This document shows positions 27,331 through 34,935 of a DNA stretch of 64,000 nt, piece after piece (position 1 is the first letter of the stretch; each line of letters begins with the position of its first letter). Below the pieces are notes generated by a model. It was not told the origin of the DNA and did not search any database. It was given only the letters and a program-made list of their open reading frames with translations. Location: positions 248,001 to 312,000 of the forward strand of contig NZ_JAROCB010000004.1 in assembly GCF_030433675.1 (NCBI RefSeq), in the 5' to 3' direction. Both the position numbers and the translations under genes were made by a program. The stretch is from Leifsonia virtsii (GTDB lineage: Bacteria > Actinomycetota > Actinomycetes > Actinomycetales > Microbacteriaceae).

Positions 27331-27336
27331 CACAAT
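27331..27336 (+). promoter_or_regulatory. -10 box of leaderless SDR gene
   Basis: CACAAT lies 6 bases before ATG 27343, in the divergent metY/SDR gap. Confidence 0.45.
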
Positions 27337-27342
27337 GGCCTC

Positions 27343-28122
27343 ATGGCAAGACGTGTGGTCGTGACGGGAGCGAGTTCGGGCATCGGGGCGGCGACGGTGC
27401 GCGCCTTCCGGGAGCAGGGGTGGGACGTGGTCGGCGTCGCCCGGCGCGAGGACCGCCTCCGGGCGCTCGCCGAGGAGACCGGCGCCGAGGCTTTCGCCGC
27501 CGACCTCACCCGGCAGGAGGACGTGGACGCGCTCCGCGACCACCTGGCGGCGACCGGCGGCGTCCACGCGCTCGTCAACAACGCCGGCGGAGCGCACGGC
27601 CTCGACTCGGTGGAGTCCTCCACCGTCGACGACTGGGTCTGGATGTACGAGATCAACGTCATCGCCACCAAGCGCGTGCTCTCCGCGCTGCTCCCGCTGC
27701 TGCGCGAGGGCGCGCGGGAGACGGGTCACGCCGACATCGCAGTGGTCACCTCCATCGCCGGCCTCACCGCGTATGTGGGCGGCGGAGGCTACAACGCGGC
27801 CAAGTTCGCCGAGCACGCGCTGACCGAGGTGCTGCGGCTGGAGCTGAACGGCGAGCCCATCCGGGTCGTCGAGATCGCCCCGGGCATGGTGGCGACCGAG
27901 GAGTTCTCGCTGGTGCGCTTCGGCGGCGACCGGGCGCGGCGCGATGCGGTCTACGAGGACGTCCCCGAGCCGCTCTCGGCGGAGGACGTCGCCGAGACGA
28001 TCGTGCACGCGCTCACCCTGCCGCGCCACGTCGATCTCGACCTGATCGTGGTCAAACCGGTGGCCCAGGCCGCGCCGTACCGGTTGCACAAGGGCGAGCT
28101 GAAGGTCAGGACCGAAGGCTGA
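27343..28122 (+). CDS. Short-chain dehydrogenase/reductase (YdfG-like)
   Basis: A 259-residue classical SDR. The cofactor motif is VTGASSGIGAATVRAF at residues 7-22, with Arg in VARREDRL suggesting NADP(H). NNAGG is near 82, and the catalytic Ser and YxxxK appear as VVTSIAGLTAYVGGGGYNAAKFAEHAL near 137-155. The family includes serine/3-hydroxy acid dehydrogenases (YdfG); substrate is not deducible. It is followed 4 bases after its stop by a channel gene, so the two are probably co-transcribed. Confidence 0.92.
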   Translation: MARRVVVTGASSGIGAATVRAFREQGWDVVGVARREDRLRALAEETGAEAFAADLTRQEDVDALRDHLAATGGVHALVNNAGGAHGLDSVESSTVDDWVWMYEINVIATKRVLSALLPLLREGARETGHADIAVVTSIAGLTAYVGGGGYNAAKFAEHALTEVLRLELNGEPIRVVEIAPGMVATEEFSLVRFGGDRARRDAVYEDVPEPLSAEDVAETIVHALTLPRHVDLDLIVVKPVAQAAPYRLHKGELKVRTEG

Positions 28123-28126
28123 CGCC

Positions 28127-28828
28127 ATGGGGATCGCGAACGACGCGAAGCGCGAGCGCTGGGAGCGGGCCACCGCGTGGCCGACCATGGCCGCGTCGTT
28201 CCTGTTCCTGATCGCGTACTCCTGGGACACCCTCGATCAGCGTCCGACCCCCGACCTGCACACCGTCCTCGTTCTGGTGCTGCTGGCGGTGTGGGCGTTC
28301 TTCCTGGTCGACTACGTGGTGCGGCTGACGCTCGCCGAGCACAAGGGGGACTTCCTCCGGCACTCGATCATCGACCTGCTCTCGGTGTTCGTCCCCCTGG
28401 TCCGGCCGTTCCGGCTGCTGACGGGGCTGCGCCGCATCCCGGGGCTGCGCGGGAACACGGCGTCGCACCTCCGGCGGCGTGTGGTGATCGTCGCCGGTGT
28501 CACGGTGCTGATGTTCATCTACGTGATCGCGCTCGCCGAGTTCCGGGTGGAGCGCTACGCCGACGGCTCCAACATCCGCAGCTTCGGCGACTCGCTCTGG
28601 TGGGCGTGCGTGACCATGGCGACGGTCGGCTACGGCGACTACTACCCGGTGACCGTCCCGGGCCGCCTGCTGGCGGTGGTCCTGATGATGGGCGGCATCG
28701 CCATCGTCGGCACCGCGAGCGCGACCATCGTCAGCTACCTCAACGAGCGGACCCAGCACCTGCGACGCCGTGACGACCCCCGCGACGAGGGCGGCCGGAC
28801 GCACGAGGGCCGCGAGGACCGCGGCTGA
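28127..28828 (+). CDS. Potassium-channel-like six-helix protein
   Basis: A 233-residue ion-transport protein with the same plan as the channel at 24982-25791. Four sensor helices (about 20-130) include a less charged S4 (RPFRLLTGLRRIPGLRG); the pore has selectivity filter TVGYGD at 166-171 and a final helix near 185-205. The tail is highly charged. It follows the SDR closely and ends 3 bases from the convergent nucleotidyltransferase gene, leaving no room for a terminator. Confidence 0.88.
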   Translation: MGIANDAKRERWERATAWPTMAASFLFLIAYSWDTLDQRPTPDLHTVLVLVLLAVWAFFLVDYVVRLTLAEHKGDFLRHSIIDLLSVFVPLVRPFRLLTGLRRIPGLRGNTASHLRRRVVIVAGVTVLMFIYVIALAEFRVERYADGSNIRSFGDSLWWACVTMATVGYGDYYPVTVPGRLLAVVLMMGGIAIVGTASATIVSYLNERTQHLRRRDDPRDEGGRTHEGREDRG

Positions 28829-28831
28829 CGC

Positions 28832-29623
28832 TCACTCCTCGGCGACGCTCACGCATTTCCGCAGCAGAGCGAGCGCCTCGCGTCCGTCGCGCACGGTGAA
28901 CTCCTGGCGGTCGCCCGTGCGGTCCCGCACCGCCCGCTGCAGGAGCTCCGCGTGCTCCGGCCAGCGCTCGGCGGCGTGGTCGGCCGCGGCCGTCTTGGAG
29001 AGCACCTCGCCGGTTTCGATGGTCGCGACCAGCCGGATGGGCCCGAGGGTGACCCAGCGCACGGTCTCCGGGCGCAGCGGCTCGTGCTCCGCGCGCCCGG
29101 CGAGCTCGGCCTCCAGTCCGTCGCCGATGCGCTGCCAGTAGTCCTGCAGGTTGTCGCGCGAGAACGCGACGACGCCCTGGGCCGTGCCGGGATGCCGGTC
29201 GGACACCGGGCTCCAGATCACGTCGCCGCCGTCGACGACGCCCTGGACGCCGGACTCGAGCTCGCGCCAGGTGACCCAGCTGAGCTGTGCGCCGGGCAGC
29301 GAGGAGACGAGCACGCCCTCGACGACCTGCGGCGCGGTCTGCACGATGTCCGGTCCGCGGGCGATCTCCGACTCCGTCAGGTACACCCCGTCGATGTGCG
29401 GCTCGGATGCGGCGTGCAGGCCGGCGAGGGCAGGCAGGTCGTCGACCGGGTCGCGGGTGACGACGAACACCACGTCGATGTCGCTCACCCCCGCATGCCA
29501 GTCGCCGGCGGCGGCGGAGCCGGTGACGATCGCGCGGCTCACCAGCCCCGGCGCGAGGCGTCTCTGTTCCAGCAGGAACTGCGTGACGGCGTCGGCGACG
29601 GCGGGCGGGAGCTGCTCGGACAT
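28832..29623 (-). CDS. Nucleotidyltransferase-domain protein (aminoglycoside-adenylyltransferase-like)
   Basis: A 263-residue protein with a Pol-beta-type nucleotidyltransferase core: AIVTGSAAAGDWHAGVSDIDVVFVV (GS.....G...SD.D) at about residues 29-53, followed by a helical C-terminal domain with LRPETVRWVTLGPIRLVATIETGEVLSKTAAADHAAERWPEH, which resembles the DUF4111 half of AadA/ANT(3'')-type enzymes. It starts 2 bases after the stop of an MFS gene on the same strand, so both form an operon. Drug modification paired with efflux is plausible but not shown; toxin-antitoxin nucleotidyltransferases are another possibility. Confidence 0.75.
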   Translation of the reverse strand: MSEQLPPAVADAVTQFLLEQRRLAPGLVSRAIVTGSAAAGDWHAGVSDIDVVFVVTRDPVDDLPALAGLHAASEPHIDGVYLTESEIARGPDIVQTAPQVVEGVLVSSLPGAQLSWVTWRELESGVQGVVDGGDVIWSPVSDRHPGTAQGVVAFSRDNLQDYWQRIGDGLEAELAGRAEHEPLRPETVRWVTLGPIRLVATIETGEVLSKTAAADHAAERWPEHAELLQRAVRDRTGDRQEFTVRDGREALALLRKCVSVAEE

Positions 29624-29625
29624 GA

Positions 29626-31104
29626 TCACTCCATGGCGGGTTCGGGTGGTTCGACGGGTTCGGGGTCCGCGAACGCCAGCCGCGGCACGAAGAAGAGGAG
29701 GACCGCGGCGAGGAGGGCGCCGAGTCCGCAGATGGTCCACACCAGCATGTAGCCGAACAGGCTGGCCGCGGTCGCCGTCACGGTCGCGGCGCCGGCCAGC
29801 AGCACGACGCCGAAGACGGCGGACGCGAACGACCCGCCGACCGTCTTCGTGGTGTTCGTCAAAGCGGTGGCGATGCCCGTCTGGCCGCGTGGGGCTGCGG
29901 CCGCGGCAGCTGCGGGGAGCGCCCCGACGAGCGCGCCGGAGCCGACGCCGGCGATCGCCATGTTGGTGAACACCTCCCAGGTCTGGAGGTGGAACGGCAG
30001 GAAGAGCAGGTACCCGATCGCGACGAGGAAGGACGCGCCGATGAGGGTCACCCGCGGGGTCAGCCACGACGAGACGAGCGGGAACAGCAGGGCCCCGACG
30101 ATCATCGAGATGAGGTAGGCGCCGATCAGGATGCTGCGCTGCCCGGCCGTGAGCCCCAGCCCGTAGCCGTTCGCCGGGTCGGTGCCCGCGTAGGTGCTGA
30201 GCGGGGCCTGCGCGCCGAGCAGGCTGATCCCGATGAGCCCCGCGGTGAGTTGCACCGGCCACATGGTCGGCTTGCGGAGCACGCGGAGGTCGATGGCCGG
30301 GTCGCTCTGCCGCAGCTCCCAGCGCGCGAACGGCACGAACGAGAGCAGCCCGAGCACGATGAGCCCCCACACCCACCAGGTGCCCACGCCGTTGAGGCGC
30401 AGGAAGGTGAGGCCGGAGGTGATGAGCAGGAGCCCCAGCGCGAGCAGGGTGAAGCCGACGCCGTCGAGCGAGCGTCCGGGGATGGGCTCCGATTCCGGCA
30501 CGCCGAAGAGGATGGCGAAGAACACGAGCGTCACGGCGACGGCGGGCACGGTCAGCGTCAGGGTCACGTTGCCGCCGAGCGCTTCGAACAGCAGGCCCGC
30601 TCCGACCGCGCCGAGGATGGCGCCGGCCTCCAGTGCCACGACGAGGAGCCCGGCCGCCCGGCGGGTGCGGGAGGCGGCCGCCCCCGTCCGCCGGCCACGG
30701 TCGAAGATGAGCGCCACCTCGAGCGGAAGCCAGACCACGTAGAACCCTTGCAGGGCGAACGCGAGCAGGTACGAGACGAAGTCGCCGGAGAAGGCGAGCG
30801 CCCAGGTGGACAGCGCCGTGAGCGCGGTCGCGATCAGCAGGATGCGCTTGTGCCCGAACATGTCGCCGAGCTTCGCGAGCACCGGCAGCACCAGCGCGGA
30901 GACCAGCAGCTGGGCCGCCTCGAACCAGTTGTAGTCGGCGTCGTGGATGCCCAGATGCTTCACGATGTCGGAGATCAGCGGGACGTAGTAGCCCTGCAGG
31001 ATGCCGCTGGTCAGCTCCACGAGCGCGAGCCAGCCGATCAGCCCCGCCATCGCTCCCATGGCGACCGTGGCCCGGCGCTGGGCCGACGTCCTCTCCGATG
31101 TCAT
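29626..31104 (-). CDS. MFS transporter (14 TM, drug/siderophore-type)
   Basis: A 492-residue major facilitator with about 14 hydrophobic segments. Motif A after TM2 is AKLGDMFGHKRILL; TM1 contains IGWLALVELTSGILQGYYVPLI. A Pro/Glu-rich tail ends the protein. Start ATG 31104 is set by a minus-strand TAGCAT box at 31116-31111, 6 bases upstream (leaderless). First gene of a two-gene operon with the nucleotidyltransferase. Divergent from a phosphoribosyltransferase gene. Substrate unknown. Confidence 0.87.
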   Translation of the reverse strand: MTSERTSAQRRATVAMGAMAGLIGWLALVELTSGILQGYYVPLISDIVKHLGIHDADYNWFEAAQLLVSALVLPVLAKLGDMFGHKRILLIATALTALSTWALAFSGDFVSYLLAFALQGFYVVWLPLEVALIFDRGRRTGAAASRTRRAAGLLVVALEAGAILGAVGAGLLFEALGGNVTLTLTVPAVAVTLVFFAILFGVPESEPIPGRSLDGVGFTLLALGLLLITSGLTFLRLNGVGTWWVWGLIVLGLLSFVPFARWELRQSDPAIDLRVLRKPTMWPVQLTAGLIGISLLGAQAPLSTYAGTDPANGYGLGLTAGQRSILIGAYLISMIVGALLFPLVSSWLTPRVTLIGASFLVAIGYLLFLPFHLQTWEVFTNMAIAGVGSGALVGALPAAAAAAAPRGQTGIATALTNTTKTVGGSFASAVFGVVLLAGAATVTATAASLFGYMLVWTICGLGALLAAVLLFFVPRLAFADPEPVEPPEPAME

Positions 31105-31110
31105 GCGCGG

Positions 31111-31140
31111 ATGCTAACACCGGCGCACCCCCGGTACGGT
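31111..31140. promoter_or_regulatory. Back-to-back -10 boxes of MFS and phosphoribosyltransferase genes
   Basis: Minus-strand TAGCAT (31116-31111) and plus-strand TACGGT (31135-31140) each lie 6 bases before their start codons, leaving only 18 bases between the two boxes. The -35 regions must overlap the opposite promoter, so the two genes probably compete or share regulation. Confidence 0.6.
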
Positions 31141-31146
31141 AGAACA

Positions 31147-31668
31147 ATGGCCAGCGAACTCGACGATTCCGGTGCAGACGTCCTTCAGGAGACGGAACGG
31201 GAGGTCCTCGGCTGGCTGGAGTTCGGCGAGGCGGCTCGCCATCTCGCCGGCGAGGTCGTCGAGTCGGGCTTCGAGCCCGACCTGGTCGTGGCCATCGCCC
31301 GCGGCGGCCTGCTGCTGGCCGGCGCCATCTCCTACGCGCTCGGGATCAAGGCGTGCGGAGCCCTCAACGTCGAGTTCTACACGGGCGTCGACACGCGGCT
31401 CCCCGAGCCGGTCGTGCTCCCGCCGATGCTCGACTCGTCGGCCCTGAACGCCAAGCGCGTGCTGCTCGTCGACGACGTCTCCGACTCCGGCCGCACCCTC
31501 GCGATGGTCGTCGACCTGATCGCCGCCTCCGGCGCCGATGTGCGCACGGTGTGCCTCTACTCGAAGCCGCGGACCGTGCTCGAGCCCGACTTCGTCTGGC
31601 GGCGCACCGACCGCTGGATCACCTTCCCCTGGTCGGCCCTCCCGCCGGTGACCGCCGCCACGCACTGA
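31147..31668 (+). CDS. Phosphoribosyltransferase-domain protein
   Basis: A 173-residue type I PRTase. The PRPP-binding loop is [15 protein letters not shown] near residues 105-119, and the PPi loop region is [12 protein letters not shown] near 48-59. This form resembles the Gpt/xanthine-guanine-like and uncharacterised archaeal/actinobacterial PRTases that recycle purine bases. The leaderless promoter box TACGGT ends 6 bases before ATG 31147. Followed 5 bases later by ung. Base specificity is not deducible. Confidence 0.85.
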   Translation: MASELDDSGADVLQETEREVLGWLEFGEAARHLAGEVVESGFEPDLVVAIARGGLLLAGAISYALGIKACGALNVEFYTGVDTRLPEPVVLPPMLDSSALNAKRVLLVDDVSDSGRTLAMVVDLIAASGADVRTVCLYSKPRTVLEPDFVWRRTDRWITFPWSALPPVTAATH

Positions 31669-31673
31669 CGCCT

Positions 31674-32366
31674 GTGCCGAAGACGCTCGCCGAGCTCGCC
31701 GCCGACGGCTCGATGGACGCCGGCTGGGCGGCCGCGCTCGAACCGGTCGCCGACCGCATCGCCGCGATGGGCGAGTTCCTCCGCGCCGAGGTCGCCGCGG
31801 GGCGCCCGTACCTGCCGGCCGGGGACGCTGTCCTCCGCGCCTTCCGCGCACCCCTCGCCGACGTTCGGGTGCTGATCGTCGGCCAGGACCCGTACCCGAC
31901 GCCCGGGCACCCGATCGGGCTGTCGTTCGCCGTCGAGCGGCACGTCCGGCCGCTGCCGCGGAGCCTGCAGAACATCTACCGCGAGCTCCGCGACGACCTC
32001 GGGATCACGCCTCCGCCGCACGGCGACCTGAGCGACTGGGCCGGCAACGGCGTCATGCTGCTCAACCGTGTCCTCACCGTCCGGCCCGGCGAGCCGGCGT
32101 CGCACCGCGGGAAGGGCTGGGAGGCGGTCACCGAGCATGCCATCCGCTCGCTCGTCGCGCGTGGCCGCCCGTTCGTGTCCATCCTGTGGGGGAGGGACGC
32201 CGCCACCCTCAAGCCGCTGCTCGACGGCAACCCCGTCATCGAGTCGGCGCATCCGAGCCCGCTCTCCGCCTCCCGCGGCTTCTTCGGCTCGAAGCCGTTC
32301 TCCCGCGCGAATGCGCTCCTCGAACGTTCCGGCGAGAAGCCGGTCGACTGGACCCTGCATCCGTAA
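31674..32366 (+). CDS. ung: Uracil-DNA glycosylase, family 1
   Basis: A 230-residue base-excision-repair enzyme that removes uracil from DNA. The water-activating Asp72 is in [42 protein letters not shown] carries the uracil-binding Asn region, and the leucine loop [13 protein letters not shown] holds His193. Start GTG 31674 lies 5 bases after the PRTase stop, making a two-gene unit. All family 1 motifs are intact. Confidence 0.96.
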   Translation: MPKTLAELAADGSMDAGWAAALEPVADRIAAMGEFLRAEVAAGRPYLPAGDAVLRAFRAPLADVRVLIVGQDPYPTPGHPIGLSFAVERHVRPLPRSLQNIYRELRDDLGITPPPHGDLSDWAGNGVMLLNRVLTVRPGEPASHRGKGWEAVTEHAIRSLVARGRPFVSILWGRDAATLKPLLDGNPVIESAHPSPLSASRGFFGSKPFSRANALLERSGEKPVDWTLHP

Positions 32367-32388
32367 TACGGACGCAACGCGGGCGACG

Positions 32389-32394
32389 TACGCT
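32389..32394 (+). promoter_or_regulatory. -10 box of leaderless GNAT gene
   Basis: TACGCT ends 7 bases before GTG 32402. Confidence 0.55.
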
Positions 32395-32401
32395 TGAGGG
32401 C

Positions 32402-32980
32402 GTGTTGGAAGAGGAATACCAGGAGCGCCGCGTCCTGCCCCGCCACCTGCGCAAGCAGGAGACGCCGGAGGCGCCGTTCGAGTACGCCATCCGCGACGCC
32501 CGCCCGGAGGACCTCCCGTACGTCCGCGAGATCTACAACCACTACGTCGCCAACAGCACCGTCACCTTCGACGAGGATGCGATGACGCTGCGCGAGTGGA
32601 AGAGCAAGTACGCGTACCTCACCAAGCTGAAGATGCCGTTCATCGTCGCCGAGTCGCCCAGCGGCCAGATCCTCGGCTACGCCCTGGTGCAGCCGTGGAA
32701 GCAGAAGCGCGCCTACCGCTTCACTGTCGAGAACTCGATCTACCTGGGGGCTGCATCCACCGGCAAGGGCCTGGGACCCGTTCTCATGCAGGCCCTCATC
32801 GACCGGTCGAAGGAGGCCGGGCTCAAGGAGATGATCGCCGTCATCGCCGACAAAGGCGCAGAGGCCTCGATCAAGATGCACGAGAACTTCGGCTTCACCG
32901 AGATCGGCCGGATGGGCCGGGTCGGCTACAAGTTCGACCGCTGGCTCGGCACCGTGCTGATGCAGAAGTCGCTCAAATAG
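32402..32980 (+). CDS. GNAT acetyltransferase (phosphinothricin-acetyltransferase-like)
   Basis: A 192-residue N-acetyltransferase. After a 30-residue charged extension, the fold begins with YAIRDARPEDLPYVREIYNHYVANSTVTFDE, the classic start of the Pat/Bar (phosphinothricin acetyltransferase) branch. The acetyl-CoA loop is ASTGKGLGPVLMQALIDRSKEAGLKEMIAVI near 118-150 (GKGLG in place of Q/RxxGxG/A). The C-terminal HENFGFTEIGRMGRVGYKF is typical. Real substrate may be another amine. Start GTG 32402 is leaderless. Confidence 0.87.
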   Translation: MLEEEYQERRVLPRHLRKQETPEAPFEYAIRDARPEDLPYVREIYNHYVANSTVTFDEDAMTLREWKSKYAYLTKLKMPFIVAESPSGQILGYALVQPWKQKRAYRFTVENSIYLGAASTGKGLGPVLMQALIDRSKEAGLKEMIAVIADKGAEASIKMHENFGFTEIGRMGRVGYKFDRWLGTVLMQKSLK

Positions 32981-32994
32981 CGCGGGACCGGCGC

Positions 32995-33000
32995 TAGGCT
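32995..33000 (+). promoter_or_regulatory. -10 box of leaderless EXPERA gene
   Basis: TAGGCT ends 7 bases before GTG 33008. Confidence 0.55.
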
Positions 33001-33007
33001 CGCCCCC

Positions 33008-33556
33008 GTGAGCACCGTGACCCCTGAGACCGGACAGGTCGCCGCCGCCGCACCCGCGCGGCCGGCGAACCTGCCGCTGCGCAAGCGTCCGTTCGACATC
33101 TTCTTCATCGTGATGTTCTCGCTGTTCATCGTGACCTGCATCATCAGCGACGCCATCCCGACGCTGGGGATCCCGCAGACGGCGACGACGACCAACATCC
33201 TCGCCCAGTGGAACTACACGTACTCGTCGCAGTACGACCCGCTCTACATGCAGGAGCCGCTGTGGTTGCGGTTCATCACCGGCACGAGCGCGTTCGTATA
33301 CCTGCCGTTCTACGTGCTGCTCGTGATCAGCCTGGTGAAGGGGTTCAACTGGATCCAGCTGTTCGCCGTGATCTACGCGACCATGATCATCAGCCTGACC
33401 GCCATCCCGATCTTCGGCGTCGAGTTCTTCGGCCCGGTCGGGCAGCGCACGCCGAACCCGGTCGTGTTCCTGCTCTACAACGGGCCCTACGTGCTCGTAC
33501 CCTTGCTCTTGCTGATCCGGATGCGCAGGCCGCTGCCGTTCACGAGGAGGTTCTGA
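33008..33556 (+). CDS. EXPERA/DUF2781-like membrane protein
   Basis: A 182-residue protein with four hydrophobic segments (about 28-50, 88-112, 116-140, 148-168). The arrangement, with charged or polar residues before TM1 (KRPFDIFFIVMF) and DPLYMQEPLWLRFITGTSAFVYLPFY in the first loop, resembles the EXPERA (emopamil-binding/TMEM97) fold, whose eukaryotic members handle sterols. Bacterial role unknown. A 76-residue gene follows after 2 bases. Confidence 0.7.
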   Translation: MSTVTPETGQVAAAAPARPANLPLRKRPFDIFFIVMFSLFIVTCIISDAIPTLGIPQTATTTNILAQWNYTYSSQYDPLYMQEPLWLRFITGTSAFVYLPFYVLLVISLVKGFNWIQLFAVIYATMIISLTAIPIFGVEFFGPVGQRTPNPVVFLLYNGPYVLVPLLLLIRMRRPLPFTRRF

Positions 33557-33558
33557 CG

Positions 33559-33789
33559 ATGCCGCTGCTGGAAGACCTGACCGTCTACGAGGACGGCGAC
33601 CGCTACGACGTGTACGACCACTCGTTCCCCGACGAGGATGCTGCGCTCGGCCGGGGCCGGCTGCTCGGCGAGGTGACGGTGACGCCCGAGGGCGAGTACG
33701 TCCCGGCCGGCGTCGGTGCGGTGTACCCGTTCGTCGCGCCTGCGCGCACGCTCGACGAGGCGCTGGAGGCGTTCGTCGGGTCCGCCTGA
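33559..33789 (+). CDS. Conserved-looking small acidic protein, function unknown
   Basis: A 76-residue soluble, acidic protein (pI clearly low) with LTVYEDGDRYDVYDHSFPDEDAALGRGRLLGEVTVTPEGEYVPAG. It starts 2 bases after the EXPERA stop with GAGGAGG upstream, so it is [14 protein letters not shown] it. No family recognised. Confidence 0.7.
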   Translation: MPLLEDLTVYEDGDRYDVYDHSFPDEDAALGRGRLLGEVTVTPEGEYVPAGVGAVYPFVAPARTLDEALEAFVGSA

Positions 33790-33829
33790 GGGCGGCCGGT
33801 CGCCGCCCTCCGACGTGAGCGATCGAACG

Positions 33830-33870
33830 TTCGAATCTCCTGCCCGACTGCCTAACGTCGGAGATTCGAA
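33830..33870. terminator. Terminator-like inverted repeat
   Basis: TTCGAATCTCC (33830-33840) and its complement (33860-33870) form an 11-bp stem between convergent genes. Could terminate both. Confidence 0.5.
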
Positions 33871-33898
33871 GCCTCCGCCGCCGAATTCCCGACGCTAG

Positions 33899-34234
33899 TC
33901 ACGCCGGGTGCCTGGCTCCGAGCTCCAGGAGCCCGACGCCGCCGATGACGAGCACGAGCCCCGCGATCTGCACCCAGGTCAGCGACTCCTTGAAGAACAC
34001 CCAGGAGATGATCGCGATCGCGGCCACGCCGACCGCCGACCAGATCGCGTAGGCGATGCCGAGCGGGACGCCGCGGCCGAGCGCGAGCGAGAGGGCGAAG
34101 AACGACGCCACGTAGCCGACGACGACGATCACGAAGGCCCACCACCTGGCGTTGTCGCCCGAGGTGAACTTCAGGAACGTGGTCGCGACGACCTCGGTCG
34201 CGATGGCGACCGCCAGGAACAGATAGCCGAGCAC
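33899..34234 (-). CDS. Small multidrug resistance (SMR) transporter
   Basis: A 111-residue four-helix exporter of the EmrE/QacC group. Choosing GTG 34234 places the essential membrane Glu at residue 14 (LGYLFLAVAIATEVVATTFLK), exactly as in EmrE, and a minus-strand TAGCGT box lies 7 bases upstream; the longer GTG at 34243 would lie inside that box. Later helices contain the family pattern GIAYAIWSAVGVAAIAIISWVFFKE. Family members swap cationic drugs or guanidinium for protons. Works as a dimer in the membrane. Confidence 0.9.
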   Translation of the reverse strand: MLGYLFLAVAIATEVVATTFLKFTSGDNARWWAFVIVVVGYVASFFALSLALGRGVPLGIAYAIWSAVGVAAIAIISWVFFKESLTWVQIAGLVLVIGGVGLLELGARHPA

Positions 34235-34355
34235 GGATGCCACGCTAGCGAAAGCCGGAGCATCCGCCCTCCTCCCGCTATGAGTTCACTGCACGTTCCG
34301 CTCCGAGTCGCAGGCTCGACCTAGCCTGAGGGCGACGACATCGTCGGACGGAGCG

Positions 34356-34434
34356 GAACCCGCGCCGGCCGAGTGAGGCCGATGGCATGAAACCGTGGCC
34401 GGGAGCGCGAGACTCCCGGCCACGTCCATGTCCG
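34356..34434. repeat. 79-bp direct repeat, left copy
   Basis: Identical to 35824-35902 except for one base (T versus G). It contains a perfect 11-bp stem (34395-34405 with 34413-34423, 7-base loop). This copy lies between two divergent starts, where a terminator has no evident use, which points to duplication when the cassette between the copies arrived. Confidence 0.95.
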
Positions 34435-34450
34435 CCAGGGTTTCCATATG

Positions 34451-34482
34451 TACGTTTGAATGCGTTTATGTGCGTATATAGT
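34451..34482 (+). promoter_or_regulatory. Leaderless promoter with three 10-bp-phased repeats
   Basis: T[AG]CGTNT occurs at 34451, 34461 and 34471, exactly 10 bp apart, across the -35/-10 interval. The -10 box TATAGT (34477-34482) ends 6 bases before ATG 34489; TTTGAA at 34455 is a candidate -35. The stretch is AT-rich, unlike its surroundings. Helically phased direct repeats are typical of excisionase/MerR-like HTH binding, so autoregulation by the adjacent gene is likely. Confidence 0.6.
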
Positions 34483-34488
34483 GGTCAC

Positions 34489-34935
34489 ATGGTCGAACTG
34501 CTGAGCGTGAAAGAAGTCGCTGACGAGCTGCGCGTGCAGCCCCGCACTGTCCGCGAGTACATCCGGACCGGTGCCCTCCGGGCCACTCGGATCGGCAAGA
34601 ACTATCGGATCCGGGTTCAGGATCTGGCGCTGTTCACCCGAGGGGATGCGACGCTGCCGGCTGTCGGCGAGGAACCGGGCGATGCCGCCCCGGGTGCACG
34701 GAGCCACCCTGGCTCGCAGGCCACGGTGATCCTGGACATCGCCGCGGAGGACGGCCTCGTGGTCGATCGCATCACCACCCTCGTGACGGCGGCGGGGTTC
34801 GCCGCGGGAGTCGACCTCCACCTTTCGACGATCGCCGGCTCCGCTGCGATGAAGATCATCCTCACCGGGCCCGTCGGAGGCGTTCTCGACGCCGCGGCCG
34901 CGGTGCGACGTGTGGTGGGAGTGACCCATGAGTGA
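34489..34935 (+). CDS. Excisionase-type HTH regulator with C-terminal putative sensing domain
   Basis: A 148-residue protein. Residues 1-55 are a MerR/Xis-like winged HTH (LLSVKEVADELRVQPRTVREYIRTGALRATRIGKNYRIRVQDL); 56-80 is a Pro/Ala linker; 81-145 an alpha/beta domain (ILDIAAEDGLVVDRITTLVTAAG....DLHLSTIAGSAAMKIILTGPV) of ACT-like or small-ligand-binding appearance. No integrase is near, so a phage directionality role is unlikely. It overlaps the downstream hydrolase gene by 8 bases and both sit between the 79-bp repeats. Likely controls that hydrolase, perhaps in response to its substrate. Confidence 0.8.
   Translation: MVELLSVKEVADELRVQPRTVREYIRTGALRATRIGKNYRIRVQDLALFTRGDATLPAVGEEPGDAAPGARSHPGSQATVILDIAAEDGLVVDRITTLVTAAGFAAGVDLHLSTIAGSAAMKIILTGPVGGVLDAAAAVRRVVGVTHE

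Noticed and set aside
27235-27342. SAM riboswitch before metY
   Set aside because: The divergent gap is only 108 bases and shows no four-way-junction pattern or conserved riboswitch core.
28832-29623. Naming the nucleotidyltransferase aadA
   Set aside because: Only the core fold and a DUF4111-like tail are visible; identity to characterised resistance enzymes cannot be judged without a search.
34489-34935. Excisionase of a prophage or integrative element
   Set aside because: No integrase, att-type tRNA target or phage gene is in the window, and the protein has an extra C-terminal domain; the 79-bp repeats contain a terminator, not a recognisable att core.
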